Positions 1 to 9,204 are shown, numbered from the stretch's first letter. The stretch is 64,000 bases of DNA from Desulfuromonas soudanensis (GCF_001278055.1 NZ_CP010802.1:3720001-3784000); one strand, 5' to 3'. Notes: generated by a model not told the origin, from the letters alone. Program-made: numbers and translations.

Positions 1-619
1 TGCGGACCGCCACCGAGATGTCGGTGGCCAGGTCGGGGGGATAACCGAAAAAAGCCGTCAGGTCGTTGCGGCCGAGCACCACCAGGTCGTTGGTCAGCAA
101 CCGGGACTCGGCGCGGAAAACGCCGACCACTTCGAGGGAAACCCCGAGATTTTCGCTGTCGACGAGAATCAGGTCGTCGCCGGTTCCGACATTCCTCGAT
201 TGCGACACCCCGGCGCCGATGGCGCACTCGCCGGGCCCGTCGGGGAGACGTCCCTGAACCATGTCCAGGGCAGGGGGATCGGATTCGACGGCCAAAAGGG
301 TGTAGTTGGCCTTGGTCAGGGCATCGTAGTAATACCCCCAGAACCGCGGTACGACGGCGGCCACTCCCGGGATCGCGGCAATTTTTTCGCCGTAGGCGAC
401 GGGGACCAGATCGTGACGGCCGCCGATGACCTTCTGCACGATCAGCTCCGGCGCTTCGGCCAGAAGCAGGGAGGCCTCGGTCTTCAGGGCGTGGGTCAGA
501 AAGAGGACGGAGGAGAGAACGGCTATGGTGAAGGCATAGACGAGGATGATGGCGAGGTTTTTGTATCTCCGCCGCACCAGCGAGGAAAGGGCGTATTCGA
601 GGATTTTCAGATGACGCAT
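1..619 (-). CDS. FtsX/MacB-type ABC transporter permease, N-terminal part (runs off left edge)
   Basis: An open frame starts at an ATG at 619 and continues without a stop to base 1, so only the first 206 residues are visible. It opens MRHLKILEYALSSLVRRRYKN, then has one clear transmembrane segment (about residues 22-42, rich in I, L, V and A). A long extracytoplasmic domain follows (IAAIPGVAAVVPRFWGYYYD and onward), which is the layout of the FtsX/MacB permease family. Such permeases pair with a cytoplasmic ATPase and usually do mechanotransmission or lipoprotein/substrate export. It lies 22 bp behind the small gene at 642-941 and NosL, all on the minus strand, so it is probably co-transcribed with them. 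The ATPase is presumably beyond the window. The family is fairly sure; the substrate is unknown. Confidence 0.75.
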   Translation of the reverse strand, partial: MRHLKILEYALSSLVRRRYKNLAIILVYAFTIAVLSSVLFLTHALKTEASLLLAEAPELIVQKVIGGRHDLVPVAYGEKIAAIPGVAAVVPRFWGYYYDALTKANYTLLAVESDPPALDMVQGRLPDGPGECAIGAGVSQSRNVGTGDDLILVDSENLGVSLEVVGVFRAESRLLTNDLVVLGRNDLTAFFGYPPDLATDISVAVR

Positions 620-641
620 CACAATCAAGCCTGTCCGGGGA

Positions 642-941
642 TCAAGGTTGGGGGTGAAGGGTCAGAACCGGAGCGATGATGGACCCGGCGGGAAAATGCT
701 CCAGAGCCGCAGGAAAATCCTGAAAAGGGGTGAAGCGGTCGGCCTGGGACGGATGACGGGTGTAGCGGGCCTCGGTCCAGAGGGAGAGGTCGGTCAGCTG
801 CAAGGTTCGAACAAGTGCCTGCAAGGGAGGAAGCTCCCCGGCGAGGCGGGCGGAAACCTGACTCCGGCCATAACCGAGCAACAGCCCCAGGGCGGCGGCC
901 AAAAAGAGCGTCAAAGCGATGAATTTCCGGTGTTTGGTCAT
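642..941 (-). CDS. Small membrane-anchored or exported protein, 99 aa, unknown function
   Basis: The protein begins MTKHRKFIALTLFLAAALGLLLGYG, a positively charged start followed by one hydrophobic helix (residues 8-24), so it is either an uncleaved signal anchor or a signal peptide. The remaining 75 residues have no recognised domain; the motif YTRHPSQADRFTPFQDFPAA stands out and looks conserved-domain-like rather than random. The start codon overlaps the end of nosL by 4 bp, and the ABC permease begins 22 bp after the stop. It is therefore tightly placed between a copper-chaperone-type lipoprotein gene and a transporter gene. It probably works in the periplasm with one of them, but this is inferred from position only. 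Confidence 0.6.
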   Translation of the reverse strand: MTKHRKFIALTLFLAAALGLLLGYGRSQVSARLAGELPPLQALVRTLQLTDLSLWTEARYTRHPSQADRFTPFQDFPAALEHFPAGSIIAPVLTLHPQP

Positions 942-1420
942 TTGCCTGCGGGGATTTCCGAGAAGTCCAGGCCGTTGAATTGCATTATTTTCTTGCCGCC
1001 GTGATCGCGCATGAACGTTTCGGCGTTTTCCTTCCCCGCCACCGGCACCAGTTCATACCCCATCGGCCCGAGGACGTCGCTGCCGCTGACGAAAAAGACC
1101 TCCCCGACGGGCATCGGCCGCGCCGTATAGTATTCGGTCACGACCATGGCGACGATGTCGTCGGGCTTGGCTCCCGGCCTGTACTTCTCCAGGTCAAAGA
1201 AGTAAACGAACATGTCCTTCGGGCCGTCAAAAAAGGCCGTCGTCCCGTCCCTGAATTCGATGGAGGCGACCCATTCGGGGTAGGGGGCGACAAACATGCC
1301 GCAAACGACGCATCGCTCCTTCGGGCCGGGGAGCGATACTTCTTCAGCGCAAACGATTCCGGGGAGAACGAACAGGGATAGACCCAACATCATCAGAAGA
1401 AGTTTTCCGGCGCGCGTCAT
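938..1420 (-). CDS. nosL: NosL-family copper-binding periplasmic protein
   Basis: NosL proteins are small periplasmic Cu(I)-binding proteins best known from nitrous oxide reductase maturation, but they also occur in other metal-handling clusters. This 160-residue protein has a signal peptide (residues about 1-25, ending near C24). It carries the family's Cys/Met copper motif CVVCGM, here C37, C40 and M42. Downstream blocks FRDGTTAFFDGPKDMFVYFF and the VGEVFFVSGSDVLGPMGYE region are also typical. I chose the ATG at 1420, which has GGAG upstream, over an in-frame TTG at 1447. No nosZ, nosD or nosR is seen nearby. The gene instead sits with an ABC permease and downstream of a TonB/ExbBD operon, so the metal destination may not be N2O reductase. 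Confidence 0.85.
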   Translation of the reverse strand: MTRAGKLLLMMLGLSLFVLPGIVCAEEVSLPGPKERCVVCGMFVAPYPEWVASIEFRDGTTAFFDGPKDMFVYFFDLEKYRPGAKPDDIVAMVVTEYYTARPMPVGEVFFVSGSDVLGPMGYELVPVAGKENAETFMRDHGGKKIMQFNGLDFSEIPAGK

Positions 1421-1535
1421 CAAGGGCTCAACTCCGTGAATTTGCAAGGACAGCCGGGCTTAATCCGGATCCATTCGGATCGGAACAGGGCGTCACGGCT
1501 GCGGTTTTGAAAAAATAATCCTGATAATTAAACCA

Positions 1536-1567
1536 CAGGGCTTCCCGTTGCGCAACGGGAAGCCCTG
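1536..1567. terminator. Long perfect hairpin between tonB and nosL
   Basis: Two 15-base arms (1536-1550 and 1553-1567) are perfectly complementary around a CG centre. The + strand side is followed by TTTT and the minus side by a weak T-rich stretch. It lies 80 bp after the tonB stop and before nosL, both on the minus strand, so it probably ends or attenuates the receptor-tonB transcript. Confidence 0.7.
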
Positions 1568-1646
1568 TTTTACTCTGAGGACAGCGGCCGGTCCTGAAGG
1601 AACCGGGGCGCGGCAGGGGCGCAAGCGCCCCTTTTTTCTGGCGAAA

Positions 1647-2390
1647 TCAATTCAACGTATAGGTGATCGGCAGGACGATTTCGGCCCTGACCGGAGGGGG
1701 AGGAAAGGGGGAGGCCCTTTTGATGGTTTCGATCACGTTTTTGTCGAGCATCCGGTAGCCGGAGCTTGTCACGACGCGGATATCGGCCACGCAACCGTTC
1801 TCGCAGACCACGAAGGAGACCCGGGTCTGCCCGGTCCACCCCTTTTCCCTGGCGATGGCCGGATAGAGAAGGTTTTTCATGATCAGCGCGCGAATGTAGG
1901 TGTAGTGCTCTTTCAGGTATTTGTCCCGCGCCGCAAAGGGTCGGCTCTCCGAATCACCGGCCTCCGCAGCCGCCCCCTCGCCGGAGGCGGCAGGAGGCAT
2001 CGGGGAGGGAAATTCTTCGGCCAAAGTCCGCGGCAAAGCCCTTTCCGCCTCCGGCTCCGGGTTCTGCGGCCTCTGCTCGGCCTGCACAGGAACGGATTGG
2101 GGTTCGGGCACGGAGTCGACCGGAGGCAGCGCCTTTGGGTCAACTTTTTTTTCCGCCCGCCTCTCGATCGGCCTGGCCGCCCCCTTTTTTACTGGCGGGG
2201 GTGCCGGGCGGGCCTTCGGCACCGATTTCGACGGCTCTTCGGCGACGGGGCCGGAGGATTCGGCCAGACTGAAATCGATCAAGGAGATCGTCAGCGGCGG
2301 GGTCGTGTACCGGCTGCCGAGAAGGAGCCCTCCGAGGAGGCAAAGATGAATGGCCAGGGAATACTGCAGGGCGCGAAACTGCCGGTTCAT
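1647..2390 (-). CDS. tonB: TonB energy-transducing protein
   Basis: TonB spans the periplasm and carries proton-motive energy from ExbB/ExbD to outer-membrane receptors. The 247 residues show an N-terminal inner-membrane anchor (about residues 10-27). A long Pro/Glu/Lys/Ala-rich linker follows (RPAPPPVKKG through PEPEAERALP). The C-terminal TonB domain includes MKNLLYPAIAREKGWTGQTR, VVTSSGYRMLDKNVIETIKR and the closing FPPPPVRAEIVLPITYTLN. The start overlaps the exbD stop by 4 bp (ATGA). It is last in the receptor-exbBD-tonB operon, so it is probably dedicated to the receptor at 4799-6904. Confidence 0.93.
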   Translation of the reverse strand: MNRQFRALQYSLAIHLCLLGGLLLGSRYTTPPLTISLIDFSLAESSGPVAEEPSKSVPKARPAPPPVKKGAARPIERRAEKKVDPKALPPVDSVPEPQSVPVQAEQRPQNPEPEAERALPRTLAEEFPSPMPPAASGEGAAAEAGDSESRPFAARDKYLKEHYTYIRALIMKNLLYPAIAREKGWTGQTRVSFVVCENGCVADIRVVTSSGYRMLDKNVIETIKRASPFPPPPVRAEIVLPITYTLN

Positions 2391-2767
2391 GGCTTGAATT
2401 CCGTCTGCAGGCTGACCCTGGCGAAACCGAGGGTTTTGATGCGGCTCATGACCTCGACGAACACCTGCAGAACCAGTGTCCTGTCGGCGCGGATCAGCAC
2501 CGGGGTTTCCCGGGGGAAGTCCCCGGCGCTTGTCTGCAGCCCCTCAAGACTCGTCGGGCGGCTGTTGAGAAAAATCGCCCCGCTTTTGTCGATTTCGATC
2601 ACCAGCTTTTTCAGGGCATCCTGCTCTTTTTCCGCCGCCTGCGGGAGACTGATCGGTATCGTCCCCTGGGCGATAAAGGTCGAGGTGGTGAGGACGATGA
2701 CCAGCAGGACGAGCATGATGTCGATAAAGGGGATAACGTTTATATAATCGAATTCCTTCTCATCCAT
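2387..2767 (-). CDS. exbD: ExbD/TolR-family proton channel subunit
   Basis: ExbD is a single-span membrane protein whose Asp in the transmembrane helix takes part in proton flow through the ExbB pentamer. This 126-residue copy starts MDEKEFDYINVIPFIDIMLV; the PFIDIMLVLLVI helix contains the conserved Asp at residue 16. A periplasmic domain follows with the family pattern IPISLPQAAEKEQ, LVIEIDKSGAIFLN and VLIRADRTLVLQVFVEVM. Its start lies 8 bp inside the end of exbB and its stop overlaps tonB, showing translational coupling of the three energising subunits. Confidence 0.92.
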   Translation of the reverse strand: MDEKEFDYINVIPFIDIMLVLLVIVLTTSTFIAQGTIPISLPQAAEKEQDALKKLVIEIDKSGAIFLNSRPTSLEGLQTSAGDFPRETPVLIRADRTLVLQVFVEVMSRIKTLGFARVSLQTEFKP

Positions 2768-3182
2768 GCCGGCCTTCCCATTCCAGCAAAAATTCCCGGA
2801 CCCGGCGCACCAGGACGTTGTAGAGGGTAATGGAGGGGATGGCCACCACCAGACCGGCCGCCGTCGCCTTGAGCGCCAGGGCCAGTCCGACCATGATGAC
2901 GCCGGTATCCATGAACCCTTCCCTCCCCATGGCGTAAAAGGTCAGCATGATCCCCAGGACCGTGCCGAGCAATCCGATATAGGGGGCGTTGCTGCCGATG
3001 GTGGCAATGATGTGAAGCTTGCGGGTCAGCTCCAGCTCGAGGAGCTTTTTGTTCGGATAATCGACCAGGGAGACCCGGCGGAAAAAAAGGTGTCTTTCCA
3101 GGGCCACCGCCACGGCGACGACGCTCATCGACAGCAGGAGCCCGATGATTCCGTAATCAATGGCCGGTCTGAGCCACTCCAT
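2760..3182 (-). CDS. exbB: ExbB/TolQ/MotA-family proton channel subunit (short form)
   Basis: The preferred start is the ATG at 3182 (MEWLRPAIDYGIIGLLLSMS), giving 140 residues, shorter than the roughly 220-240 residues of classical ExbB. Three hydrophobic segments are visible: residues about 10-27, the segment around YIGLLGTVLGIMLTFYAMG, and GVIMVGLALALKATAAGLVV. The last two hold the family signature. It forms the inner-membrane proton channel with ExbD and powers TonB. The start codon lies 26 bp inside the end of the upstream 72-aa gene, and its own end overlaps exbD by 8 bp. The short length mostly reflects a reduced cytoplasmic loop. Confidence 0.88.
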   Translation of the reverse strand: MEWLRPAIDYGIIGLLLSMSVVAVAVALERHLFFRRVSLVDYPNKKLLELELTRKLHIIATIGSNAPYIGLLGTVLGIMLTFYAMGREGFMDTGVIMVGLALALKATAAGLVVAIPSITLYNVLVRRVREFLLEWEGRHG

Positions 3183-3375
3183 TTCGTTTCTCCTTTGTTT
3201 TTTTGTACAGGGCGAGGGCCGAAAGCACCAGGGCGAGACCGCCGGCGCCGACGCATCCGAAGCAGGAGGGGCAGCTCGTGCCGACACAGGGAGGAGCCGA
3301 CAAGAGGGTCCCCAGCCCCCCTCCGACCCCGAGAGCGGATGTGGCGATGGTGGCCTTCAACTTTCCCCCCTTCAT
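3157..3375 (-). CDS. Cys-rich two-helix membrane protein, 72 aa, unknown
   Basis: A 72-residue protein starts at the ATG at 3375, which overlaps the stop of the upstream polyferredoxin gene (ATGA), and ends 26 bp inside exbB. It has two hydrophobic helices (residues about 10-26 and 43-59). Between them lies a cysteine cluster, PPCVGTSCPSCFGCVGAGG, with spacing C-x4-C-x2-C-x2-C. The tail is lysine-rich and so probably cytoplasmic. Four closely spaced Cys in a short periplasmic or membrane loop suggest metal, heme-like or Fe-S binding. I recognise no named family. The strict overlap with neighbours on both sides argues that it is real and made in fixed ratio with them. Confidence 0.7.
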   Translation of the reverse strand: MKGGKLKATIATSALGVGGGLGTLLSAPPCVGTSCPSCFGCVGAGGLALVLSALALYKKTKEKRNGVAQTGH

Positions 3376-4292
3376 AGGCCCGGCCCGCCGCAAGCCCCCG
3401 GCATCGACGAGGCGACGGCGGTTGCCGGAGTCTCGGCCCGGCGGCCGAGGCGACCCCTTGCCGCCGCCTTTTTGTAGGCTATGGCATTTTCCGGGCAGAC
3501 CTTTTCGCACTCCCCGCAGGGGAGACAGGAAAGCTGATCGATGCACGGCTGCTTCTCCAGACCGATCGCCCAGGTGGGGCAGACCTCCAGGCAGAGGCCG
3601 CAACGGGTGCAACGCTCGGCGTCGAGGCGCATCCGGCGGCCGAACCGGCTCCCCAGCTTTGCCGCCAGGGCGTCCAGGGCGCCGACGGGACAGAAAAAAT
3701 TGCAATAGCCCCTCCCCCCCCGGGCCAGGAAACCGAGAAATACAACCAGGGCCAGATTGAGCCAGCCGAGGGTGCGGAAAAAATAGGCGAGGTCGGCCGG
3801 GGTGAAAAAGGCGCCGTACAACCTCGGCACCGTCGCGAAATTGCAGTAATTGCAGCAGAGGCTCCCCAGCCCCGCCAGGGGGGCGAGAAGATAGACGGCC
3901 AGATAGCCGTATCTCACCGGGGGGGCGGGAACCGGGCTGTAGTCGATCTTCAACCTTCGCGAAACCAGCCGGCTGCCGAGTTCGGTGGTGCCGCCGATGG
4001 GACAGAGGTGACTGCACCAGTACCGGCCGAGGAACAGGGTGCTCAGCAGGATGCCGACAAGGAGAATCACCCCCATGAAACTCCGGGCAAACCCGAGGAA
4101 GAACTGGCTGAACGTCATCCCCTCCCGCCAGACGAAAAACATCCGCGGACACCAGGCGCCGCAGAAATTGCTGTCCGTTGTCCCCGCCTGAAAGAGCAGG
4201 GACAGGGGGGGCATGAAGAGGAGGACTCCGAGGAGTAGAAGGGGGGTGCGGTGGCGTCGGAAGAAATGGATTTTAATGGGACTCTCCGGCAT
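3372..4292 (-). CDS. NapH/NosR-like membrane polyferredoxin (4Fe-4S binding)
   Basis: This 306-residue membrane protein has about five or six hydrophobic segments and many Fe-S cysteines. CGAWCP, CSHLCP and CNFFCP are CxxxCP motifs at the membrane interface, as in NapH and NosR, with CCNYC between them. The C-terminus has two ferredoxin clusters, CTRCGLCLEVCP and CLPCGECEKVCP. NapH-type proteins pass electrons from the quinone pool or cytoplasm to periplasmic redox partners. I chose the ATG at 4292 (MPESPIKIHFF), which overlaps the upstream gene by 20 bp, over a longer frame from 4409. Its place inside a TonB-ExbBD operon is unusual and suggests reduction of an imported metal or cofactor, which is inference. 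Confidence 0.88.
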   Translation of the reverse strand: MPESPIKIHFFRRHRTPLLLLGVLLFMPPLSLLFQAGTTDSNFCGAWCPRMFFVWREGMTFSQFFLGFARSFMGVILLVGILLSTLFLGRYWCSHLCPIGGTTELGSRLVSRRLKIDYSPVPAPPVRYGYLAVYLLAPLAGLGSLCCNYCNFATVPRLYGAFFTPADLAYFFRTLGWLNLALVVFLGFLARGGRGYCNFFCPVGALDALAAKLGSRFGRRMRLDAERCTRCGLCLEVCPTWAIGLEKQPCIDQLSCLPCGECEKVCPENAIAYKKAAARGRLGRRAETPATAVASSMPGACGGPGL

Positions 4293-4788
4293 GGCCTCTC
4301 TCTCCGTCTTTTCTGAAGTCGATGGGAATCCGCAACAGTTCCTTTCGGCCGGAAGCCTCGTAGAAGGCCAGGGATACGCCGGTTTTTTCGCAAGAATGAC
4401 CTTCGGCAACCCCTTCCCCCGGTTTCATGACCACCCACAGGGCGAGGCGATCGCCGGGTTTGATCCCGTGATAGACGCCCTCCTGAAAAGTCGGGTGGGG
4501 CCGGAGCCCGAGATCGAAGCCGGGCTGGGAATTGTAGAGGGCGTACTCCATCGCCGGCCCCCCTTCCAGCAGCACCCGAACGTCCCCGGAAAAAGGGGGG
4601 AGAACGGTGGCGGTGGCGATCAGGGTGTATCTGTCCTTCCCGGCGGTGAAGACGGGGGGATGCCTCACCTTTCCACCCCGCAGGGAAAGGAGCCCCATGG
4701 AATGAGCGGCATCCTCGAAGCGGGTCGTGGCTCCGAGAAGGGCCAGGGCCGTCGCCGTCAGGAAAAAAACCGTTTTTTTACCTCGCAT
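4273..4788 (-). CDS. Exported 171-aa protein of unknown function in TonB operon
   Basis: It starts at the ATG at 4788, 10 bp behind the receptor stop, with a purine-rich ribosome site. Residues 1-20 (MRGKKTVFFLTATALALLGA) form a signal peptide. The mature part has a beta-rich look (YTLIATATVLPPFSGDVRVL) and ends GERGHAGESH. It also contains an AEGHSCEKTGVS segment with a single Cys. No known domain is recognised. Being sandwiched between a TonB-dependent receptor and a NapH-like redox protein suggests a periplasmic binding or processing protein for the same substrate. That role is inferred from context alone. Confidence 0.65.
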   Translation of the reverse strand: MRGKKTVFFLTATALALLGATTRFEDAAHSMGLLSLRGGKVRHPPVFTAGKDRYTLIATATVLPPFSGDVRVLLEGGPAMEYALYNSQPGFDLGLRPHPTFQEGVYHGIKPGDRLALWVVMKPGEGVAEGHSCEKTGVSLAFYEASGRKELLRIPIDFRKDGERGHAGESH

Positions 4789-4798
4789 CTGCCACCCC

Positions 4799-6904
4799 TC
4801 AAAATTGGTAGGACACCTTGGCGAAAAGGGTCCTGGGCGCCCCGGGACGAAAGGCCAGGGTCTCTCCGGATTTTGTGACTTCCATGGCATAGAGCTTGTC
4901 GAAGACGTTGTAGGCGTCGACCGTGACATTCCAGCGGTCGTTTTCCCAGCCGACCATGAAATTGGTCAGGAAATCGTAGCCGGAATATTTTTCCGAGTTG
5001 GCGTTGTCGACCCAGTATTCTCCCCAGCTGTTGGCATCGATTCGACACTTGAAGCCGCTGGAATGGCGGTAGAGTCCGAAAAGGCTGTACTGATGCTCGG
5101 GGATATACGGCAGCCGGTTGCCGCCGCGATCGAGGAGGACGGTTTCGGTCGTTCCGCTGACGGGGTTGAAAACCCGCACCGGCTCCTGGAACTCGTCGAA
5201 CTGGAAATCACTGTAGGTATAGGTTCCTCCCAGGGCCAGCCCCGGGAGAGGGTGAATCTCCATCTCCAGCTCGATCCCGCGCTTGTCGGTCTCCCCGGCA
5301 TTGCTGTAGGACGTCTCGCCCCCTTCGAGAACGGTTTGGACAATCTCGTCCTGCACCTCCATTGTGAAGACCGCCAGGTCGAAACGGTGCCCGCCGGGAA
5401 AGCGCCCCTTCAAGCCGGCTTCGACGTTTCTCGTCCGGGCGACACCAAGGTCCGGATTCTCCGCGAGTTCGCTCGACTGCGGGGTCTGAAATCCCGTCGA
5501 CAGGTTGCCATAGAGATGGAGCCAATCGGTCACTTTGTAGACGGTTCCGATCCGGGGACTGATCTGGTCGTAACTTCGGTCGACCTCGATGCTCTGGCGG
5601 TTGGGAAGATAGCGGTTGGCGCCGAAGACAAACTCCTGAAAAATTTCCGCTTCCAGATCGAACTTCACCCGGTCGTAACGAACGCCGAAATCGAGGAGCC
5701 AGGGCTCGGAAAGAGTGAGGGACTCCTGGGCATAGACCCCCACCTTGCTGACGGTGTCGTCGTTGATTTCCGCCAAATCCCCCCGGACATCCGAAAGAGT
5801 AAAGAGAATCTGTCCGCTGGGGGAGGTCGCAACGTCCCGGTAGGTAAACTTCTCCCCGTCCGAAGCGTCGACCTGCCCCGCCGTCCCGAAGGTCAACACC
5901 CCGGCCCGACCGAGGAAGGAATGGTCCAGATCGGCCTGGATATCGACGCCGTAGACGTCGGCGCCGCCGTCATTGATCATCCCCGTCACCGGATGGAAAT
6001 GCTGCCAGTGCTGATAGTAGGCGAGAGGCTTGAGGTGAATGTCCCCGAAATCCTTTTTCAGCTTGAGCCCGGTGGAAAAGATCTCGCTGTCCCGGCTCGA
6101 GTTCCGGAAGGGTTCCGAGGTCAACTGGGTGGAATCGGCCCAAAACGCCTCCTGGCTCAGGGTCCCCGGAAGTTGCAGGTCCGCCTCGGTGTAATTGAAA
6201 TTGAGTTCGACTGAGCTGCCGTCCGCGAAGAGATGGCCGATCCTGGCCCCCCCCTGGCTCGTTTCGAACCGGCTCCATTGCCGCCAGCCGTCGGTGGATT
6301 TGTGCGTCCCGCTGAGGGTGAAATAGGTCTGGCCGATACTGGTGCCATAAATCAGGTTGTACAGCCGGGTGTCGTCGCTTCCGTAGCCGAGGGTCAGTCC
6401 GCGGATTTCCTCGAAGGGGTTGCGGGTAATGACGTTGACGACCCCCCCGGCGGCATTGGCCCCGTAGAGGGTCGAGTTCGGCCCGCGGACGACATCCACC
6501 CGCTCGATGAGCTGGGTATCGACAAAATCGAGGCGGGTCATCCCGTCGGGATCGGTAATCGGTACGCCGTCGAGAAGGATCATGATTTCGCGGATGCCGT
6601 AGCGGGCCTTGAGTCCCGCTCCGCGGATGATGAGCCGGGCATCGTAGCCGCCGTTGCGGGTCTCCGCCTGGACGCCGGCCATCCCCGTCAGGGTTTCTTT
6701 CACTCCGAGGAGCCGCATGTCCTTCAATTCCTCTTCGGTGACGGTGCTGACCGCCGCCGGGATCTCCTCGGTTTTTCTTTCGGTCCGGGTCGCCGACACC
6801 ACCACCTCATCCACCTCGTGGGAGCCGAGCTCTTCCGCCGCCGACCGTCCCGGCGCCAGGCAGGCAACCCCGAAAAGAGCAAGGAACAACAACCGTTTTT
6901 TCAC
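4799..6904 (-). CDS. TonB-dependent outer-membrane receptor
   Basis: This 701-residue receptor starts with GTG at 6904 behind a strong AGGAGG site. It has a signal peptide (MKKRLLFLALFGVACLAPGR) and a TonB box near residues 32-37 (DEVVVSATRTER). The plug domain shows IPAAVSTVTEEELKDMR, LIIRGAG, ILLDGVPITDPDG and VVRGPNSTLYGANAAGGVVN. A 22-stranded-type barrel ends in the aromatic terminus FAKVSYQF. It should import a chelated metal, cofactor or siderophore using TonB energy. It heads an apparent seven-gene operon ending in tonB. Substrate is not deducible; NosL and NapH-like neighbours make a copper- or iron-related cargo attractive. Confidence 0.92.
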   Translation of the reverse strand: MKKRLLFLALFGVACLAPGRSAAEELGSHEVDEVVVSATRTERKTEEIPAAVSTVTEEELKDMRLLGVKETLTGMAGVQAETRNGGYDARLIIRGAGLKARYGIREIMILLDGVPITDPDGMTRLDFVDTQLIERVDVVRGPNSTLYGANAAGGVVNVITRNPFEEIRGLTLGYGSDDTRLYNLIYGTSIGQTYFTLSGTHKSTDGWRQWSRFETSQGGARIGHLFADGSSVELNFNYTEADLQLPGTLSQEAFWADSTQLTSEPFRNSSRDSEIFSTGLKLKKDFGDIHLKPLAYYQHWQHFHPVTGMINDGGADVYGVDIQADLDHSFLGRAGVLTFGTAGQVDASDGEKFTYRDVATSPSGQILFTLSDVRGDLAEINDDTVSKVGVYAQESLTLSEPWLLDFGVRYDRVKFDLEAEIFQEFVFGANRYLPNRQSIEVDRSYDQISPRIGTVYKVTDWLHLYGNLSTGFQTPQSSELAENPDLGVARTRNVEAGLKGRFPGGHRFDLAVFTMEVQDEIVQTVLEGGETSYSNAGETDKRGIELEMEIHPLPGLALGGTYTYSDFQFDEFQEPVRVFNPVSGTTETVLLDRGGNRLPYIPEHQYSLFGLYRHSSGFKCRIDANSWGEYWVDNANSEKYSGYDFLTNFMVGWENDRWNVTVDAYNVFDKLYAMEVTKSGETLAFRPGAPRTLFAKVSYQF

Positions 6905-7140
6905 CAGTTCACCTCCTGAAAAAGTGCATATCCCATGACAGTCTGACCGCCCTGAATTCCGGGAATTGGGTGAAAAGAGTGCTACCGGAAGTGAGAGCTC
7001 GGGGAGTAAGCTGACCCGTCAGGATCAGGACCCTTCCGTACATTTGCAAATTATTATGTTATTTATGTTGGAATGCTAGCAATAAAAAGGGGATTAACAA
7101 GGCGGATTGTTTCTTTTCATAAAAAAATTTGATATTTTGG
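6905..7140 (-). promoter_or_regulatory. Receptor operon leader: AT-rich promoter zone, palindrome and possible hairpin
   Basis: Upstream of the receptor (reading the minus strand) lies an AT-rich stretch at 7060-7140. A 10-bp palindrome ATTTGCAAAT follows at 7042-7051, then a leader of about 140 nt. CGGAAG at 7034-7039 can pair with CTTCCG at 6985-6990. Inside it CTGAC/GTCAG can form a smaller hairpin. The same palindrome precedes the lipoprotein gene at 26542-27393. No Fur box or known riboswitch was recognised. Promoter elements are not certain. Confidence 0.4.
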
Positions 7141-7202
7141 CAACATTTATACGGACGGCAATACTTCGCGCCCTCCCTGCCGTTCCTTCCTTTCAGCCTT
7201 CT

Positions 7203-7228
7203 CGGCGTCTCTGCGTCTCTGGGTGAAA
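7203..7228. repeat. Half-copy of the CTCTGCG-type dispersed repeat
   Basis: GGCGTCTCTGCGTCTCTGGG matches the right arm of the larger inverted repeats at 11731-11845 and 16363-16450. Only one arm is present here, so it is a decayed copy. Confidence 0.5.
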
Positions 7229-7273
7229 CGGTCTTTTCCATCCCCAAAAACCCGAAGCGGCTCACCGTCTTTC

Positions 7274-7355
7274 ACCCTCCCCCAGCCCCTCCCATCGAAG
7301 GGAGGGGAGCTTTAAGTCCCCTCTCCCCTCGTGGGAGAGGGTTAGGGAGAGGGGG
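7274..7355. repeat. C-rich intergenic palindromic repeat (CCCTCTCCC/GGGAGAGGG type)
   Basis: Two adjacent hairpins are visible: CCCCTCCC with GGGAGGGG (around 7288-7306), and CCCTCTCCC with GGGAGAGGG (around 7318-7340), followed by GTTAGGGAGAGGGG. Elements of this composition are common dispersed intergenic repeats in Proteobacteria. The element lies between the receptor promoter and the groEL terminator and contains no gene. The rest of 7140-7460 holds nothing else that I can support. Confidence 0.5.
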
Positions 7356-7467
7356 CATGTGCTGGCTGCAAATGGCTAACCGGACACAACTGGGAATATG
7401 TAATCTCTGAGGGAGACAATTCCCGGCAAATTCAAAAAAAATTGTTTATCGAAGGGCAAATAAAAAA

Positions 7468-7497
7468 AAGGGCCTCCGGAAAGTTTCGGAGGCCCTT
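7468..7497 (-). terminator. Rho-independent terminator after groEL
   Basis: An 11-bp stem (7468-7478 with 7487-7497, core GGGCCTCCG/CGGAGGCCC) is followed on the minus strand by eight T residues. It lies 37 bp past the groEL stop and ends the groESL transcript. Confidence 0.9.
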
Positions 7498-7533
7498 GAT
7501 GGTGCTTAAGCAAAAAAACGGTGTGCGGTGGGA

Positions 7534-9204
<1,671 letters not shown>

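Noticed and set aside
200-679. Plus-strand open frame at the left edge
   Set aside because: It is a shadow of the minus-strand permease, which has a signal-like start and transmembrane helix; the plus frame has no ribosome site and glycine-rich low-complexity content.
938-1420. Nitrous oxide reductase gene cluster
   Set aside because: NosL alone is present; no nosZ, nosR, nosD, nosF or nosY was seen, so denitrification cannot be claimed.
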